From assembly GCF_014651855.1 (NCBI RefSeq), contig NZ_BMXR01000004.1, positions 1 to 64,000 on the forward strand: DNA of 64,000 bases, in the 5' to 3' direction. Position numbers and translations under genes: made by a program. Of this stretch, positions 36,382 through 45,134 are shown in pieces. The stretch comes from Saccharospirillum salsuginis (GTDB lineage: Bacteria > Pseudomonadota > Gammaproteobacteria > Pseudomonadales > Natronospirillaceae). A model generated the notes under the pieces. That model had not been told where the DNA came from, did no database searches, and saw nothing but the letters and a program-made list of their open reading frames with translations. Position 1 is the stretch's first letter. Every line of letters starts with the position of its first letter.

Positions 36382-36505
36382 TTGTAGGAGCGCACGCCGT
36401 GCGCGACCAACGTGCCAAAAGATGGAAAAGGTCGCGCAGGGGCCTGCGCTCCTACGGGTTTGGCTGGGCGCACAGACGCCCGGCGTACGGACCATGGCTT
36501 CTTCA
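36382..36505. repeat. REP composite, family B; copy 1 of a 102-base duplicated segment
   Basis: It starts TTGTAGGAGCGCACGCCGTG. Positions 36398-36499 match 38705-38806 with only three differences in 102 bases. It contains GGTCGCGCAGGGGCCTGCGC then TCCTAC and ends GGACCATGGCT. The outer left arm present in copy 2 is missing here. Confidence 0.85.
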
Positions 36506-36666
36506 TGTAGATCCGCCAAACTTCACATTCGTCTAACATCTCTCATTAATCCGAGTCGAACAATTGACAATTTAACCAAGCGGACAGGAATGCGCCACTT
36601 GCCGCCTGTGAAACTGACGTACAATTGACTTCTCAGCCCGATTTTCCCCTCAAATCTCTGAATTTG

Positions 36667-36696
36667 TTGACCTGTAAATCACTGCCTTTGTATGTT
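36667..36696 (+). promoter_or_regulatory. Possible sigma-70 promoter of the lipoprotein gene
   Basis: TTGACC (36667-36672), 18 bases, then TATGTT (36691-36696), in a locally AT-rich stretch 31 bases before the ATG. The match is moderate. It would make the gene independent of the flagellar sigma factors. Confidence 0.4.
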
Positions 36697-36727
36697 TTTC
36701 GAACATTGTATAAACAGGACGTTGTTC

Positions 36728-38620
36728 ATGGATTTAAAACATACAATTGCTGGTTTCGGTCTGGCCTTCTCGTTGGCTTTCTTGACAGCATGCAACTCCA
36801 GCGGTGGCGATGGCTCCGGCTCGACCGGTGGTTCTAACTCGTCTTCGGACGACAGTGCTTCGGCCAACCCTGACAATACAACTGGAGATACGCTGGGCCG
36901 TGTGGCGGACGGATATCTGGTTGGTGCCACTGTCTGTCTGGATGTAAACGAGTCGTTCACATGCGATATGGGTGAACCCACGACCCTTTCCGAAGACGGT
37001 GGCACTTTCGAGCTGGATGCTACAGATGAGCAATTGGCTGAAAGTCGCATCATCGTCGTGGTAGGACCAGACACCATTGACGAAGACACCGGCGAAGCCG
37101 TTGGTCGAAGCTACACGTTAACCTCGCCGGTTGAAAACAAGGCGTTCGTCTCTCCTCTGACAACAATGCTCCAAGCCGCCGTCGAGAATGACCCCGGCGC
37201 CTCCGTTGCGGAGAAAAAGCGTCAGGTTGCCATGCAATTGGGTTTGGATCCTGACTCCGACTTGTTGTACCAGGACTATGTCATGGAAAGCCCTTCGGAT
37301 GACGGAATGCGTTCGGCGTACGCGTTGGGGCAATTGACGGCACGGGTTCTCGGTCTGGCCGAAGCCGGGTTCAAGACGACTTATGAAGCAGAAACCGGTT
37401 CTGCACCCAGCCCGGCTGCCGCAAGAGCCTTCGGAATGGTGTTGCAGGATGCACTGAACGAGCAATTACCGGCGCTGAGAAACTGGGTGGACAGCAGCGC
37501 TCGAACCCTCAGTGAAATCGAGACACAGGCAAGTGCTGTCTACAATGGATTTGAATTCATGAGCGATGCCAAACGCCTTGTTGCGATGGTTCATGCCAGT
37601 GAGCATAAGGTTAAGGCGCAGACCAGCCCGGTTAAAGACCTGTTTGAAGTCGGATACGGCACCCTGTCGGGGATGTACATGGACGATTCAAAGTGTTTCT
37701 CGGGCGACCTCAACAGAATTAAAATGAATCAGGATGGCTTGGTGGTGGCAACCCACTACGGCTACGATAGAGTTCAGAGCCCCAATCAGAGCACGCGGAT
37801 TGAAAGTACAATTACTGATTATCCGTATGCCGGAACCACGGTGGGGGACTATTTTGATAAAAATGGCATGGACGAGACCTTCAGCAAAACCTCGTTCGAT
37901 TACGGGTTTATGGATGACGGTAGCCTCAGGTACACGCGAACGGTATACGACGGTTCGGACCAAGTTATTTACACAGAAACAGAATCCCTCAATCCCCGGT
38001 TCTTCAGGCAGGATATTTCCAATACGCCGGTCTATGAGTGGCTGGTGCTCAGTGACGCGCAGCAAGGGTTTATGGATAATTTCAATGCCAGCGGGCTCAC
38101 TTTTCCGGAAGGTTCCGAAATCTTCTATGTTACTCTGGGTGTTGACGGAGGCCCCGGCTATCAGTGGTTTGAGGGCAGCGAGCTGACTCATGATGCCGAT
38201 TCAACATTGACGGATCTTGCCTCTCATCAATCTGTTAATTTTACGCTGACATATATGGAAGATGATGCTCCGAAATCGATACAGATCAACTTTAGCCCGG
38301 TGCTCGAGGGTGAATACGGTGATGTCAGTGTGCGGGTGAGTGGCGACACCCGGTCTGGCTCGTATCGGTTTGGGCAATATGAGGGAGAGTCTGCTTTTGT
38401 GATCGACCCCGCATTCGCTCGATCCGCCGGTCTACCGTTTTATGTGTTCGGTACCGACACGAATACAAGTGATCAGGACGCAAACCCTGCGGTTTGGATG
38501 GCCACCGACAAGGCGTACGTAAAAGGTGCTGAAATGCACGCGCTTTATGCGGTCAATTACACAGCCTACGACTATTTATGGCAACAGATTGACCAGCAAC
38601 GGGCCGATTGCAGTTTATGA
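36728..38620 (+). CDS. Isolated large lipoprotein of unknown function
   Basis: A 630-residue predicted lipoprotein that I do not recognise. The signal peptide (FGLAFSLAFLTAC) has the lipobox LTAC, followed by a Ser/Gly/Asn-rich linker of about 40 residues. Residues about 55-130 form a carboxypeptidase-regulatory-like beta segment (VADGYLVGATVCLDVNESFTC). A helical middle (about 135-300) and a beta-rich C-terminal region end DQQRADCSL. The four or more cysteines outside the lipobox may form disulfides. The gene stands alone between fliD and a minus-strand methyltransferase, bracketed by near-identical repeats, and looks more AT-rich than its neighbours. That suggests a separately acquired gene. 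The start chosen is the ATG before DLKHT. Confidence 0.8.
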   Translation: MDLKHTIAGFGLAFSLAFLTACNSSGGDGSGSTGGSNSSSDDSASANPDNTTGDTLGRVADGYLVGATVCLDVNESFTCDMGEPTTLSEDGGTFELDATDEQLAESRIIVVVGPDTIDEDTGEAVGRSYTLTSPVENKAFVSPLTTMLQAAVENDPGASVAEKKRQVAMQLGLDPDSDLLYQDYVMESPSDDGMRSAYALGQLTARVLGLAEAGFKTTYEAETGSAPSPAAARAFGMVLQDALNEQLPALRNWVDSSARTLSEIETQASAVYNGFEFMSDAKRLVAMVHASEHKVKAQTSPVKDLFEVGYGTLSGMYMDDSKCFSGDLNRIKMNQDGLVVATHYGYDRVQSPNQSTRIESTITDYPYAGTTVGDYFDKNGMDETFSKTSFDYGFMDDGSLRYTRTVYDGSDQVIYTETESLNPRFFRQDISNTPVYEWLVLSDAQQGFMDNFNASGLTFPEGSEIFYVTLGVDGGPGYQWFEGSELTHDADSTLTDLASHQSVNFTLTYMEDDAPKSIQINFSPVLEGEYGDVSVRVSGDTRSGSYRFGQYEGESAFVIDPAFARSAGLPFYVFGTDTNTSDQDANPAVWMATDKAYVKGAEMHALYAVNYTAYDYLWQQIDQQRADCSL

Positions 38621-38675
38621 AGTAAAACCAGTAGGAGACAAAGTCTGCAGGCGGGGCAGTGCTCGACCGCATTAC

Positions 38676-38813
38676 CTGTAGGAGCCATGGTCCGCACGCG
38701 GGGCCGTGCGCGACCAACGTGCCAAAAGGTGGAAAAGGTCGCGCAGGGGCCTGCGCTCCTACGGGTTTGGCTGGGCGCACAGACGCCCCGCGTGCGGACC
38801 ATGGCTCCTACAG
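38676..38813. repeat. REP composite, family B; copy 2 with perfect 28-base arms
   Basis: Left arm CTGTAGGAGCCATGGTCCGC continuing to ACGCGGGG (38676-38703) is the exact reverse complement of the right arm 38786-38813. Inside is a second REP inverted pair. Positions 38705-38806 are the near-identical twin of 36398-36499. The right end overlaps the last codons of the minus-strand methyltransferase: the TAG in the GTAG head is its stop codon. Confidence 0.87.
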
Positions 38814-40862
38814 CGTTTGGGTATAGAACTGGTACATGCCCGAAAAGGTTGTGGGTTCTTGTTGTTCGAATTGATGCCAGGCGTCCAGATCTCGCAGTGA
38901 CGGTGTGTCCGGAGTGAGTTGTTTGAAACGTTGCTGAATGGCTTCGCTCGTTACAAAGCCCAGGAATTCCAACTCGTGGCGATCCAGCAAAGACTTCAGT
39001 TGCGGAATGGTGAAGCGGTGTTCCTGCACATGGAACAACAAATCCCGACAGCCACTGGTGGAATAAAAATCCCGGCTGTCGAACAGGGCACTGAAATCGC
39101 CTTCCAGTCGTTCGTTCATCAACAAGTTTCGAAAGCGCCGGATGTCTTCACGGTTGGGTTGATAGCCCAGTCGCTCGATCCAGTGTCGGGCGTCGACCAC
39201 GACCTTCCTGGCCGCTTCACTGTAGAGCGCGATTTTCATCACGCCTTTCGGCAGCAATTGCCCTTTCAGTTTTGCCAGGCCCGCTTCCGGATCGGCCATA
39301 TGGTGCAACACCCCGGAGCATTCGATCACGTGAAACTGTTGTTCCAGTCGGTCTATATCGAGCAGATCACCTTGCAGAAAACGAACGTTCCGGATGCGAT
39401 AGCGGTGCGCCATTTTTTGCGCATACGCCAGACTGCGGGCACTCAAGTCGATCGCGGTAACTTCGACATTGCGAAAGTACTTGGCGACGCGCAGGGCATG
39501 CCGTCCGGTACCGGCACCGGCGATCAACACCTGCACCGTGCCCATGTTGAAGAATTGAGGCGCGCGGTAGCCCTCCAACTCGGATTCCAGTGCACGGCCG
39601 TAATTCGTGGGGCTGTTGTAACCCAAGTGCAGCCAGCGAGGGTAGGGGTTTTCTTCGTACTGTGCCTGAACCTCTATCGATACCGGGTCGGATATCGGCG
39701 TGATGGGCTCGATGGTCCGAACCAGATCGTCCTCCATCAATCCGGACAGCAGTGCGTTGCGAACAATGGGTCTGGCCCAGTTGGGCCAATGGTTTAAAGC
39801 AATGTTGGCGAGCTTCCTCGCACCCCGGAGTTCGGTCAGGGGCTCGTACATGCCGTAAAGCAGCAGTGCATTCAGGCAGTCGCCCGGCTGCACGGCGGGC
39901 TGTTTCAGCACGGTCTCCAGCATGTCCCTGAGGCTATCCACCAGGTCGGACTCGTGTTCGTCGATCGCATAGACATGCTCGTTGTGACAGGCTTGCAACG
40001 TGAACGCTCCCGCCAGCTTGATGAGTGCACGGTCGGAGAACTGGCTGGACAGACTGTGCAGCAATACTTGCTTGCGAACCAGTGTCAGGAACGATTCCAG
40101 GTAGGACTGTGTGAAATAGAGTTTGTTGAGGGCCAGGTTCAGCAGGGTGTCTTTGGCCAAGTCCTGTAAGTCGATGACGGCGTCTTCGTCATCGAGCCGG
40201 TATTTGTGCTTCAAAAGAGAGGCGACCAGTAGTGATAAGCCATCGTGGTCCACGTTCTCCAGCGAGAGCCAGGCGATAACATCCTGCTCCAGCTCTTTCT
40301 GATAGTGGTCGGCCTGGATGTGCTGGGCAACCTCGAACAGCTTGGCGCGAACATGAGGGTCTTCGGGATGAACCCGCATAAGTTGCCGGTACCCGTTGAA
40401 CGCCTGAACGATATTCCCCTGGCGCGCAAAGGTATAGACGAGCGATGTCGCCGCGCGGGTTTCTCCGGGGGCCAGGTCCAGGCTGCGACCGAAACACTGC
40501 ACGGCTTTGTCGAATTGTCGTTTGGCCAGAGCCACATGCCCCATGGAATACCAGCATCCCGCATCCTCCGGCGCTTGGTCCAGGGCCCGTGACAAATGCT
40601 GCTCGGCGGTCTCGTAAAACCCTTCGTCCAGCGCGATGCGGCCAATCAGGTTGAGTGCCGGGACACAATCGGGGGTGGTTTTCAGCATCCGCTGAGCTAA
40701 TAACCGGGCTTCACCCCGATGCTGCGAGGCATGTTCGGTGGTGACTTGATCGCTCAGGCTCAACTCATATTCACGCCAGGCTTGCTGGTCCAGCGCATCG
40801 AGCGACTCGGTCTGTATGGAGTCGCCGGGTTGGTGTCGCAGAACGGTTGAGGGCTGTCTCAT
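38808..40862 (-). CDS. TPR-repeat class I methyltransferase
   Basis: A 684-residue protein. The N-terminal third has TPR-like helices (about 45-170: APEDAGCWYSMGHVALAKRQ, FDKAVQCFGRSLDLAP). A helical middle follows. The class I methyltransferase core (about 435-560) has SAM motif I VLIAGAGTGRHALRVAKYF, the acidic VTAIDLSARSL, and IECSGVLHHMADPEAGL. The C-terminal region (about 600-684) ends YQFYTQTL. It is a cytoplasmic enzyme by composition. It lies between fliD and fliS, the slot where relatives carry flagellin-modification genes, so flagellin or cap methylation is a reasonable guess. It is not the FliB family. Its stop codon falls inside a REP repeat. Confidence 0.85.
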   Translation of the reverse strand: MRQPSTVLRHQPGDSIQTESLDALDQQAWREYELSLSDQVTTEHASQHRGEARLLAQRMLKTTPDCVPALNLIGRIALDEGFYETAEQHLSRALDQAPEDAGCWYSMGHVALAKRQFDKAVQCFGRSLDLAPGETRAATSLVYTFARQGNIVQAFNGYRQLMRVHPEDPHVRAKLFEVAQHIQADHYQKELEQDVIAWLSLENVDHDGLSLLVASLLKHKYRLDDEDAVIDLQDLAKDTLLNLALNKLYFTQSYLESFLTLVRKQVLLHSLSSQFSDRALIKLAGAFTLQACHNEHVYAIDEHESDLVDSLRDMLETVLKQPAVQPGDCLNALLLYGMYEPLTELRGARKLANIALNHWPNWARPIVRNALLSGLMEDDLVRTIEPITPISDPVSIEVQAQYEENPYPRWLHLGYNSPTNYGRALESELEGYRAPQFFNMGTVQVLIAGAGTGRHALRVAKYFRNVEVTAIDLSARSLAYAQKMAHRYRIRNVRFLQGDLLDIDRLEQQFHVIECSGVLHHMADPEAGLAKLKGQLLPKGVMKIALYSEAARKVVVDARHWIERLGYQPNREDIRRFRNLLMNERLEGDFSALFDSRDFYSTSGCRDLLFHVQEHRFTIPQLKSLLDRHELEFLGFVTSEAIQQRFKQLTPDTPSLRDLDAWHQFEQQEPTTFSGMYQFYTQTL

Positions 40863-41014
40863 GGTGCACCTGTTGGGCTGTCGCCTGCCTTGGGGCGGTC
40901 ATTTTTTAGCCGCTTTTCGCCGCCGGGGCGGCAAGGGGCTTCCGCTTTTAGGGCCGATTAATGGGAATTGGCCGTTTGGGGTGGGGTATCGCAATTGGTG
41001 TGCCAGGGGGAGGG

Positions 41015-41120
41015 TTGTCGCGCACGGCGTGCGCTCCCACGATGCTGGCGGAATGGTTGTTGTCGCGCACGGCGTGCGCTCCTACGGGGGCAATCGGTAA
41101 GAGCGCACGCCGTGCGCGAC
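41015..41120. repeat. Triple REP-like cluster, family B
   Basis: Two reverse units (TTGTCGCGCACGGCGTGCGC then TCCCAC or TCCTAC) and one forward unit (GAGCGCACGCCGTGCGCGAC) lie within 106 bases. The forward unit has lost its GTAG head. Confidence 0.82.
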
Positions 41121-41142
41121 CCTTATTTTTTGTAAAAACCCC

Positions 41143-41169
41143 TCAATTTTCCCGGCAGGTCGCCGTTAA
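41143..41169 (+). promoter_or_regulatory. Sigma-28 (FliA) promoter of fliST
   Basis: -35 TCAATTTT (41143-41150), an 11-base spacer, and -10 GCCGTTAA (41162-41169). The -35 fits the TCAAGTTT form known for Pseudomonas FliA promoters at 7 of 8 positions. Confidence 0.78.
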
Positions 41170-41251
41170 CTGAATTATCCTTTCCAGGTTCCTACCAGGT
41201 GACCGGGAGATGGCTATGGCAAACACTACCAGTGGTCAACGAGGTGAATTT

Positions 41252-41659
41252 ATGTACGCTCAGGGGATCAAGCAGTACCAGTCGGTCAGCACGGAAACCT
41301 CCATCATGGACGCCGACCCCCACAAGCTCATCCAATTGCTGTTCGAAGGCGCCCTGGCGCGCATCTCGACGGCCAAAGGGCATATGGAGCGCAAGGAATA
41401 CGACCGTAAGAGCAAGATGATCAATTCGGCCATCGACATCATCGGCGGTCTGCAGGACAGCCTGAACATGGAGACCGGCGACCTGGCGATGAACCTTGAA
41501 CGCCTCTACGATTACATGATTCGCCGCCTGTTCGAAGCCAACGCACGCAACGACCAGACCATTCTGGATGAGGTGAGCGGATTGCTTAGCCAGATCAAAA
41601 CCGCCTGGGACGACATCCGCGAACAGGCGTTGGCGGAATCGACCCCGGAGGCGCGCTGA
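41252..41659 (+). CDS. fliS: Flagellin export chaperone FliS
   Basis: A 135-residue four-helix chaperone that binds the flagellin C-terminus and blocks early polymerisation. Motifs are IKQYQSVSTETSIMDADPHKLIQLLFEGALARI and LNMETGDLAMNLERLYDYMIRRLFEANA. The chosen ATG (MYAQGIKQYQ) matches the family start and has GAGGTGA at good spacing; upstream in-frame ATGs at 41210 and 41216 would add 12-14 polar residues and cannot be excluded. The stop overlaps the fliT start by one base. Confidence 0.95.
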   Translation: MYAQGIKQYQSVSTETSIMDADPHKLIQLLFEGALARISTAKGHMERKEYDRKSKMINSAIDIIGGLQDSLNMETGDLAMNLERLYDYMIRRLFEANARNDQTILDEVSGLLSQIKTAWDDIREQALAESTPEAR

Positions 41660-41967
41660 TGGATTGGGCGCGCGAAGAGCAGTTATTGGCTGAGCGCGCT
41701 CAGTCACTGATCGAAGAGGGTGTTCAACTGCAGTCCATGGAGAGCCTGGAGCAACTTGAGCACTGGGACGACTCCGTCAACACCTTTCTGGAACGACTGA
41801 ACAACGACCTCAACACTGGTCGCTTCGCCAGCCGACGGCTGAAACGCCGTCTCGACCAGTTGATCCACCTATACACTCAGGTGTTGTCCGCCATAGCCGA
41901 GTTGGAAGCCGACAAGGCAGCCCATACGGCCGAGTTGAAAGAGGCTCGCTGGGCGATCAACGGTTGA
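41659..41967 (+). CDS. fliT: FliT-like flagellar chaperone
   Basis: A 102-residue acidic helical protein whose ATG overlaps the fliS TGA (ATGA), so the two are translationally coupled. The size and position match FliT (FleP-type protein of Pseudomonas), the chaperone for FliD. The sequence is helical throughout (LIEEGVQLQSMESLEQLEHW, DQLIHLYTQVLSAIAELEAD). The family is weakly conserved, so the call rests mainly on gene order. Confidence 0.78.
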   Translation: MDWAREEQLLAERAQSLIEEGVQLQSMESLEQLEHWDDSVNTFLERLNNDLNTGRFASRRLKRRLDQLIHLYTQVLSAIAELEADKAAHTAELKEARWAING

Positions 41968-42145
41968 TCGACCCAGTTTCCGAGGTTTTCCCGTCCAGTT
42001 CCCGCCTGTTCCCGTCATTTGCTTTCCGCTTTTTGTAACAAACTGTGTCGATGTTCACGGCAAAATTCCTCGAAATGTGGTAAGCGACTGAAAAACAAGG
42101 CATTATCGCATTCCTGACGCACTTTTTTCCGAAAGAGTCATCGGT

Positions 42146-42176
42146 TTGACAGGGTGGCTTCGTACGTCTTTACTTT
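42146..42176 (+). promoter_or_regulatory. Possible sigma-70 promoter of fleQ
   Basis: TTGACA (42146-42151) is a perfect -35. TTACTT at 18 bases or TACTTT at 19 bases is a weak -10. FleQ is usually made from a sigma-70 promoter, so the type is right, but the match is only partial. Confidence 0.35.
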
Positions 42177-42256
42177 GTAAAGGCCAGTCAATTTGCTGAC
42201 GGGTGCACACGGCGCCTGTGACAGCCATCCCGAATTTTTGTGAGGAAATGTACGCA

Positions 42257-43714
42257 ATGTGGCGTGAGATCAAGCTCCTGTTGATTGAAGACGATGAGCA
42301 ACGTCGTCGTGAATTCAAGGTCATTCTCGATTTTCTGGGCGAAGTCAGCGTTAATTTGTCCAGTACCGACTGGCGATCACAGGCGGAGCAGGAAGTGGAG
42401 AGCCCCGGAGAGCTGGTGGCTGTGCTGATCGGCAACACAGAACCCTCGCTGGCGCGGATGGTGCAATCGGTGGTCGACTGGGACGAGGGGCTACCCATCA
42501 TCCTGCTCGACGAACACCCCGATGCGGAACTGCTCGACGACGAGTTCCGTCGTCAGATCATCGCCAAACTGGCGCTGCCGCTCACCTACAACAAGCTGCT
42601 CGATACGCTTCACCGCGCCCAGATGTACCGCGAGCAGTTTGATCTCACCCGCGGTCGTGGCCAGCGTCGCGAAGTGAACCTCTTCCGGTCGCTGGTGGGC
42701 AGCAGCCGGGGTGTACAGCAAGTGCGCGAGATGATGACTCAGGTGGCGGACAAAGAAGTCACCGTATTGATCCAGGGGGAGAGCGGCACCGGTAAAGAGG
42801 TGGTCGCCCGAAACCTGCATTACAACTCGCACCGACGCCACAAGCCGTTTGTGCCGGTCAATTGCGGTGCCATTCCGGGTGAGTTGATCGAGAGTGAACT
42901 GTTCGGGCACGAGAAGGGCGCCTTCACCGGGGCGATCACCGCCCGGGCGGGACGATTCGAGATGGCCGAAGGCGGCACGCTGTTTCTGGACGAGATCGGC
43001 GATCTACCGCTGGCCATGCAGGTCAAGTTGTTGCGGGTTTTACAGGAGCGGACGTTTGAGCGGGTCGGTGGCAACAAGACCTTTACCTGCGACCTCCGCG
43101 TCATCGCCGCCACTCACCGCAACCTGGAGCAGATGATCGAAGACGGCACCTTCCGGGAAGATCTCTACTATCGCCTCAATGTATTTCCCATTGAAATGCC
43201 ACCGCTGCGCGAGCGCGCCGAGGATATCCCGCTGTTGCTGAATGAATTGATCGCCCGGCTCGAGAACGAGAAACGCGGCTCGATCCGGTTCAACTCGGGG
43301 GCCATCATGTCCCTGGTGCGACACGACTGGCCGGGCAATGTTCGGGAAATGGCCAATCTGGTCGAGCGTTTGGCGATCATGCATCCCTACGGCGTGATCG
43401 GCGTACAGGAACTGCCGCTGAAGTATCGTCATGTCGATGACGACGATGAAAGCCTGATGCCGACTCAGGTGCCGTCCATGCCGATGCAGGACAACATGCC
43501 CGCCTTCCCGCAGGATCAGCAGGCGCTGTTGCCGGTGAACGGCCTGGATTTGAAGGAATATCTGACCGACCTGGAAAAAAGCCTGATCCAGCAGGCGTTG
43601 GATGATGCCCAGGGCGTGGTGGCCCGCGCGGCGGAAAAACTGCACATCCGCCGGACGACGCTTGTCGAGAAAATGCGCAAGTACAAAATCAACAAGCGCG
43701 AAGCCGTTAGCTGA
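42257..43714 (+). CDS. fleQ: Flagellar master regulator FleQ
   Basis: A 485-residue RpoN-dependent activator and c-di-GMP-responsive regulator. The N-terminal FleQ domain ([20 protein letters not shown]) lacks a normal phosphorylation site. The AAA+ domain (about 140-380) begins with the LFRSLVG motif linked to c-di-GMP binding in FleQ. It carries Walker A GESGTGKE, the sigma-54 contact loop GAFTGA, and Walker [11 protein letters not shown]. The C-terminal Fis-type helix-turn-helix (about 440-480) has [20 protein letters not shown]. The start is set at the MWREIKLLL characteristic of FleQ; a start three codons earlier is possible. Confidence 0.97.
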   Translation: MWREIKLLLIEDDEQRRREFKVILDFLGEVSVNLSSTDWRSQAEQEVESPGELVAVLIGNTEPSLARMVQSVVDWDEGLPIILLDEHPDAELLDDEFRRQIIAKLALPLTYNKLLDTLHRAQMYREQFDLTRGRGQRREVNLFRSLVGSSRGVQQVREMMTQVADKEVTVLIQGESGTGKEVVARNLHYNSHRRHKPFVPVNCGAIPGELIESELFGHEKGAFTGAITARAGRFEMAEGGTLFLDEIGDLPLAMQVKLLRVLQERTFERVGGNKTFTCDLRVIAATHRNLEQMIEDGTFREDLYYRLNVFPIEMPPLRERAEDIPLLLNELIARLENEKRGSIRFNSGAIMSLVRHDWPGNVREMANLVERLAIMHPYGVIGVQELPLKYRHVDDDDESLMPTQVPSMPMQDNMPAFPQDQQALLPVNGLDLKEYLTDLEKSLIQQALDDAQGVVARAAEKLHIRRTTLVEKMRKYKINKREAVS

Positions 43715-43731
43715 CGGTGGGGTGGCTTGTT

Positions 43732-43820
43732 TGTTGGATTACGCTGCGCTAATCCAACCTACAGGATGTCGGCACCCTTCAAGTAGGTTGGATTAGCTCC
43801 GAAGGAGCGTAATCCAACAA
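43732..43820. repeat. REP-like pair, family A, fleQ-fleS gap
   Basis: Unit 1, TTGTTGGATTACG to CTAATCCAACCTAC, is followed after about 19 bases by unit 2, GTAGGTTGGATTAG to CGTAATCCAACA. The two GTAG heads face inwards here, the opposite of the pairs at 21.3 and 56.2 kb. Confidence 0.85.
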
Positions 43821-43852
43821 ATATACCCTACCTACCCGTCGACTCTTCCACC

Positions 43853-43868
43853 TGGCATCCCTCTTGCA
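43853..43868 (+). promoter_or_regulatory. Sigma-54 promoter of fleSR
   Basis: TGGCATCCCTCTTGCA has GG-N10-GC spacing, 42 bases before the fleS ATG. It fits FleQ-dependent expression of fleSR. Confidence 0.9.
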
Positions 43869-43910
43869 AATCCTCCCCAAAGTGCCAATAAATGGTCAGT
43901 GGGAGTCTGA

Positions 43911-45113
43911 ATGGCGGCGCCGAAATTTGACAGTCTGGTTCCGACCGATACACCCGGGAACGTGTCCGATCGATCCCTGGAGGATCTCCAGCAAGCGTTT
44001 CACACCTTCAGTCAGGTGTCCGAACAGCTGACGGAAAGTTACCAGATGCTGGAAAGCCGAGTGCTGGAACTCAGTGGCGAATTGGCCACGGTCAGTGAAC
44101 AGCGCATGCGGGAGTTGTCGGAGAAGGAGCGGCTGGCGGACCAGTTGGAAAGTCTGTTGAACCTGTTGCCGGCGGGTGTCGTGGTAGTCGACAACACCGG
44201 TATTATCCGGCGCGTGAACCCGGCGGCGCAGTCGCTGCTCGGCAGCGAGGCGATACCGGATCTGGTCGGTGAAGCCTGGGTGCGCATCATTCGTCATGCC
44301 TTCAAGCCACGTCAGAATGACGGCCATGAAATCTCCCTGGTCGATGGCCGCCTGGTCAGCATTGAAACCTGCGCCCTGGATAACGCGGGTCAACTGATCC
44401 TGCTCTCCGATCAGACCGAAACCCGGGCTCTGCAAGCTCAGCTGTCGCGTCATGAACGCCTGACCGCCATGGGACGCATGGTCGCATCGCTGGCGCATCA
44501 AATACGTACACCGCTATCGGCGGCGATGCTGTATGCCTCCAACCTGAAAAACCCCAAAGTCAGCCAGCCGGTTCGCGAGCAGTTCGTCGATAAGCTGATC
44601 GGCCGCCTGCATCACCTCGAACAGCAGGTGCAGGACATGCTGATTTTCGTTAAGGGCGAGTGCAAGCTCATCCACCGCATGACGGTCCCGGATTTGTATC
44701 AGGCGATGGCGGATAATCTGTCGCTGAAACTGCAGCAATTTCCGGACAGCGTCGAGTGGGTTGATAACAGCGAGGGCGGTGAAATCCAGTGCCAACAGGA
44801 TGCCCTGATCAGCGCTCTGTGCAATCTGGTCAACAATGCCTTCGAAGCGATTCCGGTGGAGCCGCGGATTCGCATTGAAGCCGCTCGTGAGGGCAGCCAA
44901 CTTCGGCTGGACGTGTCCGACAACGGCCCCGGTATGGATGAGGCTACTTTACGTCAGATTCAGGAACCGTTTTTCACCACCAAGAGTCATGGTACCGGCC
45001 TGGGTATTCCGGTCGTCATGGCCATAGTCCGAGCCCACCAGGGCGAATTCCAAATCGACAGTCGGCCCGGTCATGGGACGACGATAAGATTGATGCTGCC
45101 CCTCAGGGGCTGA
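43911..45113 (+). CDS. fleS: Sensor kinase FleS
   Basis: A 400-residue cytoplasmic kinase with no membrane segment. The N-terminal helix is followed by a PAS-like domain (about 85-175: LLNLLPAGVVVVDNTGIIRRVNPAAQSLLG). The phosphoacceptor His is in VASLAHQIRTPLSAAMLYA, and the ATPase domain has ALCNLVNNAFEAIP, SDNGPGMD and FFTTKSHGTGLGI. It phosphorylates FleR, whose gene starts 21 bases downstream. Confidence 0.95.
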   Translation: MAAPKFDSLVPTDTPGNVSDRSLEDLQQAFHTFSQVSEQLTESYQMLESRVLELSGELATVSEQRMRELSEKERLADQLESLLNLLPAGVVVVDNTGIIRRVNPAAQSLLGSEAIPDLVGEAWVRIIRHAFKPRQNDGHEISLVDGRLVSIETCALDNAGQLILLSDQTETRALQAQLSRHERLTAMGRMVASLAHQIRTPLSAAMLYASNLKNPKVSQPVREQFVDKLIGRLHHLEQQVQDMLIFVKGECKLIHRMTVPDLYQAMADNLSLKLQQFPDSVEWVDNSEGGEIQCQQDALISALCNLVNNAFEAIPVEPRIRIEAAREGSQLRLDVSDNGPGMDEATLRQIQEPFFTTKSHGTGLGIPVVMAIVRAHQGEFQIDSRPGHGTTIRLMLPLRG

Positions 45114-45134
45114 TCCCGGCATGAGGAGACAAGC

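Larger units (their letters stand above)
36338..36727. other. Gap between fliD and the lipoprotein gene
   Basis: This 390-base stretch holds a REP composite (36382-36505) and, from about 36510, AT-richer sequence leading to a likely sigma-70 promoter at 36667-36696. No gene is visible. Confidence 0.7.
40863..41251. other. Divergent region between methyltransferase and fliS
   Basis: This 389-base gap holds three family B REP units (41015-41120) and the fliS sigma-28 promoter (41143-41169). Short open frames here read through the REP units and have no family features. Confidence 0.7.

Noticed and set aside
38687..38917. Short open frames in the repeat at 38.7 kb
   Set aside because: Products of the REP palindrome; similar frames occur at the twin repeat at 36.4 kb.
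40816..41173. Short plus-strand frames between the methyltransferase and fliS
   Set aside because: They translate the triple REP cluster into Arg/Ala-rich repeats with no ribosome site.
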